Shown in pieces: positions 27,022 to 35,680 of a stretch of 54,386 nucleotides of DNA; the stretch's first letter is position 1; each line of letters starts with the position of its first letter. The DNA comes from Nitrospirales bacterium. GTDB lineage: Bacteria > Nitrospirota > Nitrospiria > Nitrospirales > UBA8639. Below the pieces are notes generated by a model. The model was not told the origin of the DNA and made no database searches. It saw only the letters and a list, made by a program, of their open reading frames with translations. The stretch is taken from assembly GCA_029261275.1 (NCBI GenBank), contig JAJDBR010000144.1, positions 1-54,386 of the forward strand, written 5' to 3'. Made by a program: the position numbers and the translations under genes.

Positions 27022-27207
27022 ATGATTGACGAAACAAAGGGGTCAGACCGAAAGGCTTATGGATTGCGTCTTGAACAGGCCTTAATGAAAGAATTGAAGT
27101 ATTTGGGAGTAGACCAGGAGCGGAATATGAATGATTTAGTAGAGGAGGCTGTTAGGGACCTCCTGAAGAAATATAAGAAGAGGGGGCTGCTGCCGAAGGG
27201 GAAATAA
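27022..27207 (+). CDS. Ribbon-helix-helix-like small protein (61 aa)
   Basis: I start at ATG 27022 rather than TTG 27004. The product reads MIDETKGSDRKAYGLRLEQALMKELKYLGVDQERNMNDLVEEAVRDLLKKYKKRG: a beta strand (AYGLRLE), helix (LMKELKYLG) and a second helix (MNDLVEEAVRDLLKKY), the RHH arrangement with a basic C-terminus. It is divergent from the 49-residue RHH gene with about 115 bases between starts. No toxin partner follows it. Its ribosome-binding site is weak. Confidence 0.6.
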   Translation: MIDETKGSDRKAYGLRLEQALMKELKYLGVDQERNMNDLVEEAVRDLLKKYKKRGLLPKGK

Positions 27208-27461
27208 TCTTTGCCCTGAACCCCTGAAGGGGGGAAGATGAGAAGCTGGCCAACCCCTCGCCCCCTGCGGCCTCCCTACGGGTCGCCAGAGAGAGGCTGT
27301 GAAACGCTGGACATGGTCCTTAGAGTGTATGAGAGACAATCTTGTACAGGATTGCTCGCTTGCCCTCTGTTTCCGAGCGTGTGTAGAGTGAGACAACGCT
27401 AACGTATGAATTTATACCTTCATAGAGGAAATCCTAACTTAATTTACCAAGGAGGTGCATC

Positions 27462-28478
27462 GTGAAGCGAAGACACTGTAAGAGCGTCATGGGAGTGGCA
27501 GCGGGATTCGTAGTTTTTGCCTTAATGGGCGGGGCCGTCCCGGCGATGGCCCAGGTGGTCTGTGGGGACATTATTACGCAGAATACCAACCTGACCGAGG
27601 ATTTGGCCTGCAGTACCAGTCCCGCACTGACGGTGGTGGGTCCCGCGAACCTCAATATGCAAGGCTTTATCGTCTCCTGTGACGTGACGGCCAACAATGG
27701 CATTGTGCTGAATGGTGCGCAAGGCAAGCTGCAGAATGGGACGGTGACGGGTTGCAGAAATGGCGTGGTAGCCGCTGGAACTGGCTCACATCATGTTTCA
27801 GGGGTCACCTCAACCGCGAATGACCGCCATGGTTTTCTCGTATCGAGTGATGGGAATACCTTTATCAAGAACATCGGTACGAACAACGACTCGGATGGCT
27901 TCAATATCGACACGAATGACAATCAGTTTGTCAATAACATCGGATCAAGTAACGAGGACGGCTTCGATGTTGATGGGGGGGATCGGAACCGGTTTGTGAA
28001 TAATATCGGAGAACACAACTCCAGCGATGCCTTCGACCTAGATAGTGGCGGGCAGGAAAACCAGTACATCAATAATACGGCGAACGGCAACGAAAACTGT
28101 GGATTCGATATTGATGGGCCTCTGAACCAATTTTCCAACAATACTGCCAATGGGAATGGTACAGACGGCTCCGGCCCAGGCTTTCACATCGACGGCGCCA
28201 ACAATGAACTTCACAACAACACGGCGAATAACAATACTGGCGATGGAATACGGCTCACGGACGACAGCGACGGTGTTGATGTCTTCAAAAATGTAACACT
28301 GAATAATGGTGAATCAGGCATTCAACTTGGTGACGGGGCCGAAAACAATACGGTGATGAAGAACACGGCGACAGGAAACACGAATTTCGACCTCCAGGAC
28401 GATAACGGGGGCTGTGACAACAACGACTGGCGTAAGAACAAGTTCGGCACATCAAACAATCCGGGGTGCATCGAGTAG
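27462..28478 (+). CDS. Secreted right-handed beta-helix repeat protein
   Basis: GTG 27462 is preceded by a strong GGAGGTG site. The 338 residues start with a signal peptide ending near GAVPAMAQ. The mature part is Asn/Gly/Asp-rich and repeats a unit of roughly 22-25 residues (NxFVNNIGxxNxxDGFDVDxxDN), as in PbH1/NosD-like parallel beta-helices. Four cysteines, two near the start and two near the end (GGCDNN, NPGCIE), could cap the helix. Such proteins bind or cleave polysaccharide or act as surface adhesins; no catalytic motif is evident. A terminator follows it. Confidence 0.85.
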   Translation: MKRRHCKSVMGVAAGFVVFALMGGAVPAMAQVVCGDIITQNTNLTEDLACSTSPALTVVGPANLNMQGFIVSCDVTANNGIVLNGAQGKLQNGTVTGCRNGVVAAGTGSHHVSGVTSTANDRHGFLVSSDGNTFIKNIGTNNDSDGFNIDTNDNQFVNNIGSSNEDGFDVDGGDRNRFVNNIGEHNSSDAFDLDSGGQENQYINNTANGNENCGFDIDGPLNQFSNNTANGNGTDGSGPGFHIDGANNELHNNTANNNTGDGIRLTDDSDGVDVFKNVTLNNGESGIQLGDGAENNTVMKNTATGNTNFDLQDDNGGCDNNDWRKNKFGTSNNPGCIE

Positions 28479-28527
28479 GCCGTGGGACAAGGAAAGCCTG
28501 TTTACACATACTGTCACCTACGCTATC

Positions 28528-28567
28528 AGGAAGAGTCCCGCACGTCCTTGTGTGGGGCTCTTCCTTT
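28528..28567 (+). terminator. Factor-independent terminator after the beta-helix gene
   Basis: AGGAAGAG...CCCGCAC and GTGTGGGG...CTCTTCCT form a long near-perfect stem with a short loop, followed by a pyrimidine-rich TTTCTC tract, about 50 bases after the stop at 28478. Confidence 0.75.
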
Positions 28568-28598
28568 CTCAACGTAATCCAAAAACACTGGGCTCGCT

Positions 28599-28628
28599 CG
28601 TTCAACCTGAAAAGCTCTAAAATCGTCC
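28599..28628 (+). repeat. Degenerate interspersed repeat, copy A
   Basis: Core CGTTCAACCTGAAAAGCTCTAAAATCGTCC shares its pattern with copies at 29999, 30255 and 35633. In one frame it reads RSFNLKSSKIV, matching SFNPKRPKIV and PLNPKSSKIV in two of the others. Confidence 0.65.
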
Positions 28629-28697
28629 ACTACCTCCAACCAACTCTCTTCCCTTTTCTATATACGTTCATGGTAGTTTCTTCGCTGGTCCACTTAC

Positions 28698-29450
28698 GAC
28701 GGTGAGTTCAATTGATCAACGCAACACTTTATCCTACCCTAGGGAGATGGAGTGTGACGATGGAACACCGAACCCGCATTAGTATTTTTTAGCTGGCGAA
28801 GGCGGGTCGCAGTCATGGTGGGCAAAACGCACTCCAACCGGGGCGGTTCCAGGAATGGGCATCGAGCCCCTCTCCAAAGATGAAGCCTTGGCTTATGCGA
28901 AAGACGGGGGATTGTCGCTGCAACCACCCGGCGATTTGCTGCGGGGACCACTGTCGGTTGAGCTTGGCCACGACGATTTTGGCTAAGGAACGATGCTTCG
29001 CCAGCTTGCACCGTTTGGGCCGGTGCGCTCGATCCCAAGTAGCTTGGTCTGCTACCGCAGCTCGATAACCATCATACCCTCCATTGCGATGGATTTCACG
29101 ACTGATGGTTGAGGGCGAGCGCTTCAATCGACGAGCGATGGAGCGGAGAAACTGCTTGTTGGCTAACCCACGAGAAATCTCTTCGCGTTCTGCCAGACTC
29201 AGGGCTAACCGTGATCGTGTTCTCGTGGGCGGGCAAATCCCCCCGCTCGGCTGAAGAAGAGCATAAATCGAGGAGGACTCTCGCTCAAAGAGACGGCCAA
29301 TTGACCTCATGGATTCGCCACGCTGCCAGCGATCCCAAAGGTCTGCTCGTTGTGTAGCACTAAAATTGATGCGGGTTCGGTGTGTCATCGTCACACTCCA
29401 TCTCAAAAGGGTAGGATAAAGTGTTGCGTTGATCAATTGAACTCACCGTC
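28698..29450. mobile_element. Rearranged IS30-family element with identical inverted ends
   Basis: A 43-base perfect inverted repeat bounds the element: GACGGTGAGTTCAATTGATC... at 28698-28740 and its complement at 29408-29450. The similarity extends inward past a 4-base difference through GAGATGGAGTGTGACGATG into the first codons of a transposase: MTHRTRINF on the right (minus strand) and MEHRTRISIF-stop on the left (plus strand). Thus both ends are the same 5' end of an IS30-type element facing inward; the 3' end and catalytic part are missing. No target duplication is evident. Unlikely to transpose by itself. Confidence 0.8.
28813..29388 (-). pseudogene. IS30-family transposase, 3'-truncated
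   Basis: From ATG 29388 the product starts MTHRTRINFSATQRADLWDRW and includes two helix-turn-helix regions (GESMRSIGRLFERESSSIYALL and QFLRSIARRLKRSPSTISREIHRNGG), the latter the IS30 N-terminal signature, then LNRQWSPQQIAGWLQ. IS30 transposases usually exceed 300 residues with a C-terminal DDE domain. Here recognisable similarity stops after about 150 residues and the last 35 are unrelated, so the catalytic domain is gone. The track's start at 29436 lies inside the terminal repeat. Confidence 0.85.
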
Positions 29451-29592
29451 CAGGCTGTGTGGAAACTCGAAATTTTCTGGATTCAGGGGGTGCTTGACCC
29501 CTTCCTTAGACAGAGATCGTGGTATACAGGCGATCCTCGGAGGATAAATTTTTTAGATCAAAAATTTATAAGGAGTTTTTACACAGCCTGGG
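29450..29592. mobile_element. MITE-like element, 143 bp
   Basis: CCAGGCTGTGTGGAAACTC at 29450 is repeated inverted as GAGTTTTTACACAGCCTGG ending at 29592 (two mismatches over 19 bases). The interior has no coding capacity and includes a small hairpin, GGGGTGCTTGACCCC. Ends of the form GGCTGTGTAAAAAC occur on several DDE insertion sequences, so a non-autonomous derivative of such an IS is likely. It abuts the right end of the IS30-type element. The 78-residue track ORF at 29457-29693 crosses it and is not a gene. Confidence 0.65.
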
Positions 29593-29965
29593 CCGATGAC
29601 AAACATTCAGTTGTTAGTGGCCGGAATTCCCGACATACCTTTTTGTCTAATGCCGTAGAGCTTTCATGCAGGTTTAGATTCTTGGGAAAGTAAATTCTCC
29701 TCAGTTTAGGGATAAAACAAGGAACAGAAATCTAGTGTTACATAGGTGTTAGGAAAGAGAGGTAAGAAGGCCGCTTCCAGACCAAGAGCGGCAAAGAGAG
29801 GCTAATAGGTTAGGAAGCTAAAACACAAGACTAGAGAGGAGATTGCCAAGATTCCAACGACTTAGGCAATCCCCTTTGAATCGATTCGAAGTCCATTACT
29901 CTACTTCTTCCGTTTGCAACAACTATGTGAGGTTTCCCTAGAAGTTTTGAACCACACTTACTTGG

Positions 29966-30035
29966 ACCGCCATGAACTCAAAGAACTCTTGACCTGGTCG
30001 TTCAATCCGAAAAGACCTAAAATCGTCCAGTAGCC
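29966..30035 (+). repeat. Degenerate interspersed repeat, copy B
   Basis: Includes CTCAAAGAACTCTTGACC and the core CGTTCAATCCGAAAAGACC followed by TAAAATCGTCC. It translates as HELKELLTWSFNPKRPKIVQ followed by a stop. Confidence 0.65.
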
Positions 30036-30190
30036 CCTTGCCTCATCACTTTTCTTGGTTAGAAAGAAAAGAACTCAATTGTGAAGCTGGGTTCCGAGTA
30101 CGGGGGCAACTACAAAATACTCAAATTAATATCCCATTTAATATCATAGAGTTACTCAGGCTATTAGGTAGTCCTCACCGCCAAGCTCTA

Positions 30191-30300
30191 TTATTAGAGA
30201 ATTAACTCGAACCCGACCTAAGCAGCCAGGAATTCAAAGAATTCTTGACCAGGCCTCTCAATCCGAAAAGTTCTAAAATCGTCCTGGAGCCCCAGCCAAC
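30191..30300 (+). repeat. Degenerate interspersed repeat, copy C
   Basis: Longest copy: ATTAGAGAATTAACTCGAAC, TTCAAAGAATTCTTGACC and the core CTCAATCCGAAAAGTTC TAAAATCGTCC, followed by CCCCAGCC. It aligns with copy D over about 95 bases and with copy B over about 70. Confidence 0.65.
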
Positions 30301-30492
30301 CCGGCCTCTCTCTTATTCTCTACCTTCAAGTCCGCTCTCATAATTCATCTTCTGACATGGTATAGTTTTGGCTCCCATTGTTTGGCGTTTTTTCTAGCGC
30401 TTCTATGACAGACCTACCTATGGGGAAAATATTTTCTGTAATTCAATCGGTTGACGTTCAAAAAATCCACTCACCAGAACTCTGAATTACCA

Positions 30493-31950
30493 ATGGCCCC
30501 TCTTGTTCTCATCCCCATCATCTTCACCCTCGCCTTGACGGTCTTGATTGGGAGCCATACCCTGAGCCAAGCCCAAACCATAGACGAACTAAAATCGGGA
30601 GTCGTGAAGCTTACGGCAACGGTGGACAATCAGGTTCGCATTGGGACGGGCTTTATCGTGAAGATTGAAGACGACACGGCCTATATTTTGACAGCATCGC
30701 ATGTGGTTGAAGGCGCCACTCTCCGTATCAATTTTTATCCAAAACCTGATGCGAACTATTCAGGTACAGTAAAGGAAATGGATGGAGGCGATCCAAAAGG
30801 ATTGGCAGTCGTCTTGGTCCAGGAACGGTTGCCACCGGGAATTCGCCCTTTGCCGTTAGGTTCCCACCTCATTGTTAAAGGTGGGGAAGCGATTACCCTC
30901 ATTGGGTTTCCCCGTGCGATTGGCCTTCAATGGGCGATAAGTTCAGGAATCATTTCAGGACAAAAGGGGTTAGATCTGATTATCACTGGTTCTGTTGCGC
31001 AAGAGGGAAATTCAGGAGGGCCGATCTTGGTGAATGGGAACGTGGTCGGGGTTTTGGCAGAATCCCAGAAAGATTTTGGTTTTGCCGTGCCGGCGTCGAT
31101 TGCCCAAATAGCGTTGCAGGGCTGGGGAATTCATGTTGAACAGGGCAACAGCCAGGTGGAAGAGATTGTCTCACGAGATAGTAGAAAATCTGACAGAACG
31201 AAAGAACAAAACGTGCAGCGAAGTGAGGAATTAGCGGCCCACAAGGAGATCCAGCTGGCACCCAAGGTAAGAATTGGCAGTGATGGAGCTCCAATGGTGG
31301 TGGTGCCAGCCGGAGTCTTTACCATGGGCTCGCCGGACGGAGAGGGATTAGCGAATGAACAGGCTCCCCATGCCGTTGCCCTCGATGCTTTTTATATTGA
31401 TCAATATGAAGTGACGGTGGATCGATATCGGCAGTTTTTGAAGAAGACGAGACGAGGCAATCCGAAATATTGGGAGCACGTGGAGTTGAGGCGGGATGTG
31501 GAAAAACCAGTTATGGGAGTGACTTGGGACGATGCACTAACCTATTGCGAATGGGCTGGAAAGCGGTTGCCATCTGAGGCTGAATGGGAGAAAGCGGCCA
31601 GAGGTATGGATAAACGGCTCTATCCTTGGGGCGCCTCCAAGCCAAATTGGACCACCGCAAATTTTGGAAAAGCCGACAAACCCCAACACGCCTATAAAGA
31701 AACACTCAAAACGGTCGGGTCCTATAACCGGGGGAAAAGCCCGTATGGGGTATATGACATGGCTGGAAATGTTTCCGAATGGGTTGCAGACTGGTATGAC
31801 GAGGGGCCTTCCAGTAGGGAGTGGAAAGTCTCGCGAGGCGGCAGTTGGAAGGATAGACCCATTGCGCTACGTGCTACCTACCGACTCCGTTTCCCTAGGA
31901 CAACTCGAGATGGGTATGTGGGATTCCGTTGTGCCCAAGACGTCTCCTAA
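30493..31950 (+). CDS. Trypsin-like protease domain fused to FGE-sulfatase (SUMF1) domain
   Basis: I prefer ATG 30493 (MAPLVLIPII) to the track's TTG 30451; neither has a strong ribosome-binding site. The 485 residues are a signal peptide or anchor ending near LSQAQT, a trypsin-2-like domain with the His in LTASHVV (about residue 70) and the Ser in GNSGGPIL (about 174), and, after a polar linker, a formylglycine-generating-enzyme-like domain (MVVVPAGVFTMGSPDGEG, FYIDQYEVTVDRYRQFL, RLPSEAEWEKAARG, GNVSEWVADWY, RGGSW, GFRCA). The usual DLAVL aspartate is GLAVV here, so the triad may be incomplete. In such proteins the FGE fold is mostly a binding module. Confidence 0.85.
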   Translation: MAPLVLIPIIFTLALTVLIGSHTLSQAQTIDELKSGVVKLTATVDNQVRIGTGFIVKIEDDTAYILTASHVVEGATLRINFYPKPDANYSGTVKEMDGGDPKGLAVVLVQERLPPGIRPLPLGSHLIVKGGEAITLIGFPRAIGLQWAISSGIISGQKGLDLIITGSVAQEGNSGGPILVNGNVVGVLAESQKDFGFAVPASIAQIALQGWGIHVEQGNSQVEEIVSRDSRKSDRTKEQNVQRSEELAAHKEIQLAPKVRIGSDGAPMVVVPAGVFTMGSPDGEGLANEQAPHAVALDAFYIDQYEVTVDRYRQFLKKTRRGNPKYWEHVELRRDVEKPVMGVTWDDALTYCEWAGKRLPSEAEWEKAARGMDKRLYPWGASKPNWTTANFGKADKPQHAYKETLKTVGSYNRGKSPYGVYDMAGNVSEWVADWYDEGPSSREWKVSRGGSWKDRPIALRATYRLRFPRTTRDGYVGFRCAQDVS

Positions 31951-32350
31951 CTCTGTGTTCTATAGTGTTCCATTCCTTACGATTTGTCCCCTCTCTCACC
32001 TCCGTCTTCCTTGCAACCGTCAATGGGTTCTTCCTGAAATTGTCATATATAGGTCAGGGGACTGCCGTAGAGTCATGTCGTTTCTTATGGCATGCTGTCA
32101 CTTAAGCCATGGGCCATACTTGGTAGTTATGCAACCATAAGCAGTGGCAATGTAGGAGAAGCCATATTCTGCTCTAGATTCTGGTTCTGATTGTGAGGGT
32201 TGGAATCCTTCTCCCCCAGCCACCTTTCTTTTTCTGCCACATCAAGCAGTTGCACGGATTTATGCAACGCGCCTTGTTTGCCTTCTGGTGAGTGCTTTGG
32301 TACGTTGCGGCTCGTCGTCACAAGCCTGTTGAAAATTCCAACGCATCGTC
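31951..32350. other. Intergenic region holding a tRNA-Gln 3' fragment
   Basis: Four hundred bases between the protease/FGE gene and the large lipoprotein gene. Apart from the tRNA fragment at 32173-32222 I see no gene; the 158-residue track ORF 31664-32140 is a shadow of the FGE domain running past its stop. Confidence 0.5.
32173..32222 (+). repeat. tRNA-Gln 3'-half remnant (attachment-site-like), copy 2
   Basis: The 20 bases AGATTCTGGTTCTGATTGTG at 32176-32195 are identical to the anticodon-arm region of the tRNA at 25967-25986, and the next 27 bases up to CCA match at 22 positions. Upstream of the anticodon stem there is no similarity to the tRNA 5' half. Its T-loop TTGGAAT lacks the conserved C56, so it is not a functional tRNA. 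Confidence 0.85.
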
Positions 32351-35110
32351 ATGAGCATGCCTAGCCCCGATCTACCCAAGCAGAACCGTCGCATCGGCCT
32401 TCGAGGCATGAGCACCGGTGTGGTGGTTTTGGCCATGCTCACGGCCTGTGCCGATTCGTCTGGACCCGCGGCATCGGGTGCTATCGTTGAGGGTCAACCG
32501 CTACGCCTTGAAGTCCCCTCAGCGACATTACAGGTTCCAGCTGGAGCCTTGTCGAATGGCGTCGATGTGGGACTGTCGACACAGCTCTGGGACCAGCTCA
32601 AGGAGCCGCCCGATACTGGTGAAGTGCCCGTGACCGAGGTCGTCACGATCGAGTTTTCAAAGGCGGAACTTACCGACGACCTATTGGTGGTCGAGATCAA
32701 CGTTCCAGAAGCGGCTGACGGTGGCCTTTACGGGTTAGCCAAGTCGTCCGGGGGTCTCTTCCTTCATGGCATCACTGAGACGGGATGGGGTTTGGTCTTG
32801 GGCGTTCTGGATCAGGAACGCTCAGTGCTCCGATTCGAACTGGGCTCTTCCGCCACATCTATCTCTCTCGTGGTCGTGCATGCCCCCGATACGCCCTCAA
32901 GCATGGCTGCGCTGCCTGTGACTTCGATGAGAGCCGTCCCCAATTGGCTTGGCAGATTCGTCACGAACGTGATTGGGGGTGAGCAGGCACATGCGGTCAT
33001 CAACCCTATTGGGATAAAAAACTTTCCTTTGAAGGAAATGGAGCAAATGGGGTGGGTCGCAACATGTCGTCCCGACAACTTTACGGGCAAGCAGAAGAGC
33101 CAATGTGCACGAGACTCGGAAATGCTCAAGCGAATAGCAAAATTGGCCATGCAATCGACTCTGTCCCTGAAGCAGCTTGGGTTCTCTCACGTCCAACTCA
33201 AAGTGATTCCCCCAACGACACTTGGGACACTACCAATTCCATTTGCGACGGAGCCCGACGAAGCCTCTCCTTTGGTGAAAGGGTATTTCTGGGTTGAAGC
33301 AGATCCAGATCCAGACGTAAAATCTCGAGAATCCAATGAAAAAGTAGAGGGGTATTACCATCCTATTTTTAACTATATTGTCGTTAATTCTGAGTCTGAA
33401 GGGGACACCCTGATTCATGAGATCATGCACGCCGTACAGTACGCGGAGATTCCCAAGGCAGTGGGCCGCGATTGGATCATCGAAGGAACCGCCGCCGCGA
33501 CAGAGGCCCTCCCGCTTGATCTAAAGACGATTGTCCCGGTTGCAGACATCCGTGATGCACGCGAGTTTCGTTACTACGAAAGCTGGCGGAATTGGCGTTT
33601 CCCCTTGAATTCGGAACGTAAGGATATGCTTGATCAATATGAGGTGGCTGAGTTCTGGCTCTCGAGCACTGGCGGACTGCAGTATCTACCTCAGGTTTAC
33701 ACGATTATCCAGTCAGGCCAGGGCACACGTATTCATTCGGGCTCCATTAATAACACTGAATATAACATCGTGGATCGAGGGCTCCAGGAGGCCCTAGGCA
33801 AGGGTATCGAAAACGTCTATTGGGATCTGCTGAAAACCCGCAACAGTCAAGAGGGCTACAAGGGGGAGAAGGAGGAGTACTGCCATGCCATCGAGTTAGT
33901 GGAAACAGATTCGTGGCGATTTTCTGAGCATCTGAAGGACGAAATGGTGCTTCCCACCGCCGCGATGAGCGCCCAATGCTACAAGATCTCCCTGAAATCT
34001 AAACTCCAATGCGCGAACCCCTCCCTACACATCGATCTCAAGGGCGACGAACGGGTGCATCGCTTCCTCATTAAAGGCCTTGACTACAAAGTTGGTGAAA
34101 CGGCGATACTTGGTCCCCAAGACTACAAACCTGACTTCAAACTGTGGGGCGCCAATGTCGATTTTCATGCCCTATCCAATCTTTCGGCTCCTGACGTCAT
34201 CGTGCGCGCCCGCTGTGATCATGCGAAGTTGCTGGGAATCAACCAATCGATTGCGACGTACGCAATGTTTAAGGGCGCCAAGAGGGACGACCTCGAGACC
34301 GAACAGTATCTTCGGCAGTACAATTGGGATCCGCTGAGCGGAAACAGCGAATCGACGACCTTGACGCGGAATGGTGTAGACGTCAATGTTCAAGAGGCGC
34401 CTCTGAATTCGCCGAATCAAATCGAACTCAGTCATCGGGTCACCGTCTCGAAAGGCATCAGTGCTCAGGCGCAATTCACGACCACCACGACCAATGACGA
34501 CGGTGAGTTTGTGATGGACGGTCGGGTGCGTATCGAAGCGAATGGAACGGGCGACGCCCCGTACGGCTTTTCCGCAACCGCAGATGCTTCGTTGGTCTTC
34601 TCGGTGTCGGTGCCGTCCCCTTCGATCGTCGAGATCACCAATTGTGACCTGTTTGACCAGGATTCCCTCGCGGATTACGGTAGTGTCAAGGCCGGCGCCA
34701 ACTGTTCGTTTCGTACGGCGGGTTCTCAAACCATGCATCTACCGAATGTCGCTGGATTGCCTGAGATACCCGAAGACTTCCTCAGATCCGCCCTGGAAAA
34801 AATGGACGACGTCGGTGAAGAAAACTATGTCGGGGTACCCGATGAAGTACTCAAGGAGGCGAAGAAACTAAAAACGGCACTGAGCGGCGAAATCTTCTTT
34901 TTCTCGATTAACGCGAATCGTCTTGAAAGTTTCTTTGGCGATAAGGGGCGCGAGGTCAACGAGTCGTTCAATCTTCGCATTTCCCCGGACGTGGAAGAGG
35001 AACGGCCCCCGCGGGGCATCGATAATGAGCCGCGCGTCAAGAAGGAGAAGGACACCCCGTTGAAGGCTCTTGCCACACACCTCCCAACCCACAGGAATAC
35101 CCCAACATAA
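32351..35110 (+). CDS. Large lipoprotein with gluzincin-like zinc-protease motif
   Basis: A 919-residue protein. The N-terminus has a signal segment and lipobox VVVLAMLTAC, with Cys33 as lipidation site. At 356-360 lies HEIMH, preceded by GDTL and followed 18 residues later by WIIEGTAAA, with Glu378 as plausible third zinc ligand; this is the HExxH...E pattern of gluzincin peptidases. The C-terminal half contains beta-rich segments and ends in a charged tail (RVKKEKDTP). I do not recognise the overall family. Base composition looks richer in G and C than its neighbours, and it is flanked by two tRNA-Gln fragments, so recent acquisition is likely. No ribosome-binding site is obvious. Confidence 0.8.
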   Translation: MSMPSPDLPKQNRRIGLRGMSTGVVVLAMLTACADSSGPAASGAIVEGQPLRLEVPSATLQVPAGALSNGVDVGLSTQLWDQLKEPPDTGEVPVTEVVTIEFSKAELTDDLLVVEINVPEAADGGLYGLAKSSGGLFLHGITETGWGLVLGVLDQERSVLRFELGSSATSISLVVVHAPDTPSSMAALPVTSMRAVPNWLGRFVTNVIGGEQAHAVINPIGIKNFPLKEMEQMGWVATCRPDNFTGKQKSQCARDSEMLKRIAKLAMQSTLSLKQLGFSHVQLKVIPPTTLGTLPIPFATEPDEASPLVKGYFWVEADPDPDVKSRESNEKVEGYYHPIFNYIVVNSESEGDTLIHEIMHAVQYAEIPKAVGRDWIIEGTAAATEALPLDLKTIVPVADIRDAREFRYYESWRNWRFPLNSERKDMLDQYEVAEFWLSSTGGLQYLPQVYTIIQSGQGTRIHSGSINNTEYNIVDRGLQEALGKGIENVYWDLLKTRNSQEGYKGEKEEYCHAIELVETDSWRFSEHLKDEMVLPTAAMSAQCYKISLKSKLQCANPSLHIDLKGDERVHRFLIKGLDYKVGETAILGPQDYKPDFKLWGANVDFHALSNLSAPDVIVRARCDHAKLLGINQSIATYAMFKGAKRDDLETEQYLRQYNWDPLSGNSESTTLTRNGVDVNVQEAPLNSPNQIELSHRVTVSKGISAQAQFTTTTTNDDGEFVMDGRVRIEANGTGDAPYGFSATADASLVFSVSVPSPSIVEITNCDLFDQDSLADYGSVKAGANCSFRTAGSQTMHLPNVAGLPEIPEDFLRSALEKMDDVGEENYVGVPDEVLKEAKKLKTALSGEIFFFSINANRLESFFGDKGREVNESFNLRISPDVEEERPPRGIDNEPRVKKEKDTPLKALATHLPTHRNTPT

Positions 35111-35569
35111 GGGGTCAGACTCGACTTAATGCACCATACCCACTCGGCTTTAATCCCACCTACCGTTTTTCGACGGCGAGGGGATGCCCCATGCACATGG
35201 GCATTCGACAGGTGTAATTCCTCTGAGGAAGGCTCGTATCTGCTAGGAAAGGGAGGGGAGTGGGCTGGAGGAGATTTGTCATGCTAGTCGTCAGCATGTC
35301 CCCTCACCTAAGGCGCACATGAAGACGGTAAACACCATGATTCGGTAGGCCATTTTCTTAATGATGGTGTTTGTGGTGGCGTCCGGGCAGTTGGGAGCTT
35401 ACATTCACCCTCTCATCATGATCATTCCTTGCTACGAGAAAACGTGTATCGCTTCGTGAGAGAAAGCCTATGGTATTTCTCCACCCTGTCCATATCGAAT
35501 AATAAAGAAAACGTCGTGGGGTTATCTCCCTGCGTTTGGCTTGACCGGCCGATTGGGCCCGTAGAACCC

Positions 35570-35680
35570 TCTCATTAGAGAATTTCTCGAAACAGATCTA
35601 AGGAGCAAGGACATCCAAGAATTCTGAGTCAGGCTGTTCGGTCTGATAGGTTCTAACCTCGTCTCTTATCACCAGCCCCC
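35570..35680 (+). repeat. Degenerate interspersed repeat, copy D
   Basis: CATTAGAGAATTTCTCGAAAC, CCAAGAATTCTGAGTCAGGC and GGTTCTAACCTCGTCTC align with copy C over about 95 bases. This is the most diverged copy and is interrupted by a stop in the shared reading frame. Confidence 0.6.

Larger units (their letters stand above)
29593..30492. other. Gene-poor region with decayed coding-like sequence
   Basis: About 900 bases without an intact gene. It contains repeat copies B and C. Around both copies one frame reads almost uninterrupted, for example LDRHELKELLTWSFNPKRPKIVQ before 30030 and SSQEFKEFLTRPLNPKSSKIV before 30285, the latter with one in-frame stop upstream. This looks like remains of two related gene ends rather than random DNA. 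Confidence 0.5.

Noticed and set aside
27860-28360. Tandem AAT/GAC-rich DNA periodicity resembling a CRISPR or VNTR
   Set aside because: It is explained by the beta-helix protein repeats; unit sequences are too variable and lie in frame within one CDS.
29457-29693. 78-residue plus-strand ORF
   Set aside because: It spans the MITE-like element including its terminal repeats; no start signal.
32173-32222. A second functional tRNA-Gln
   Set aside because: Only the 3' half is present and the T-loop lacks C56; no D-arm or 5' acceptor strand upstream.
35111-35130. GGGGTCAGACTCGACTTA phrase after the lipoprotein gene
   Set aside because: It recalls sequences seen near some transposable elements, but a single copy without a hairpin array or transposase cannot be assigned.
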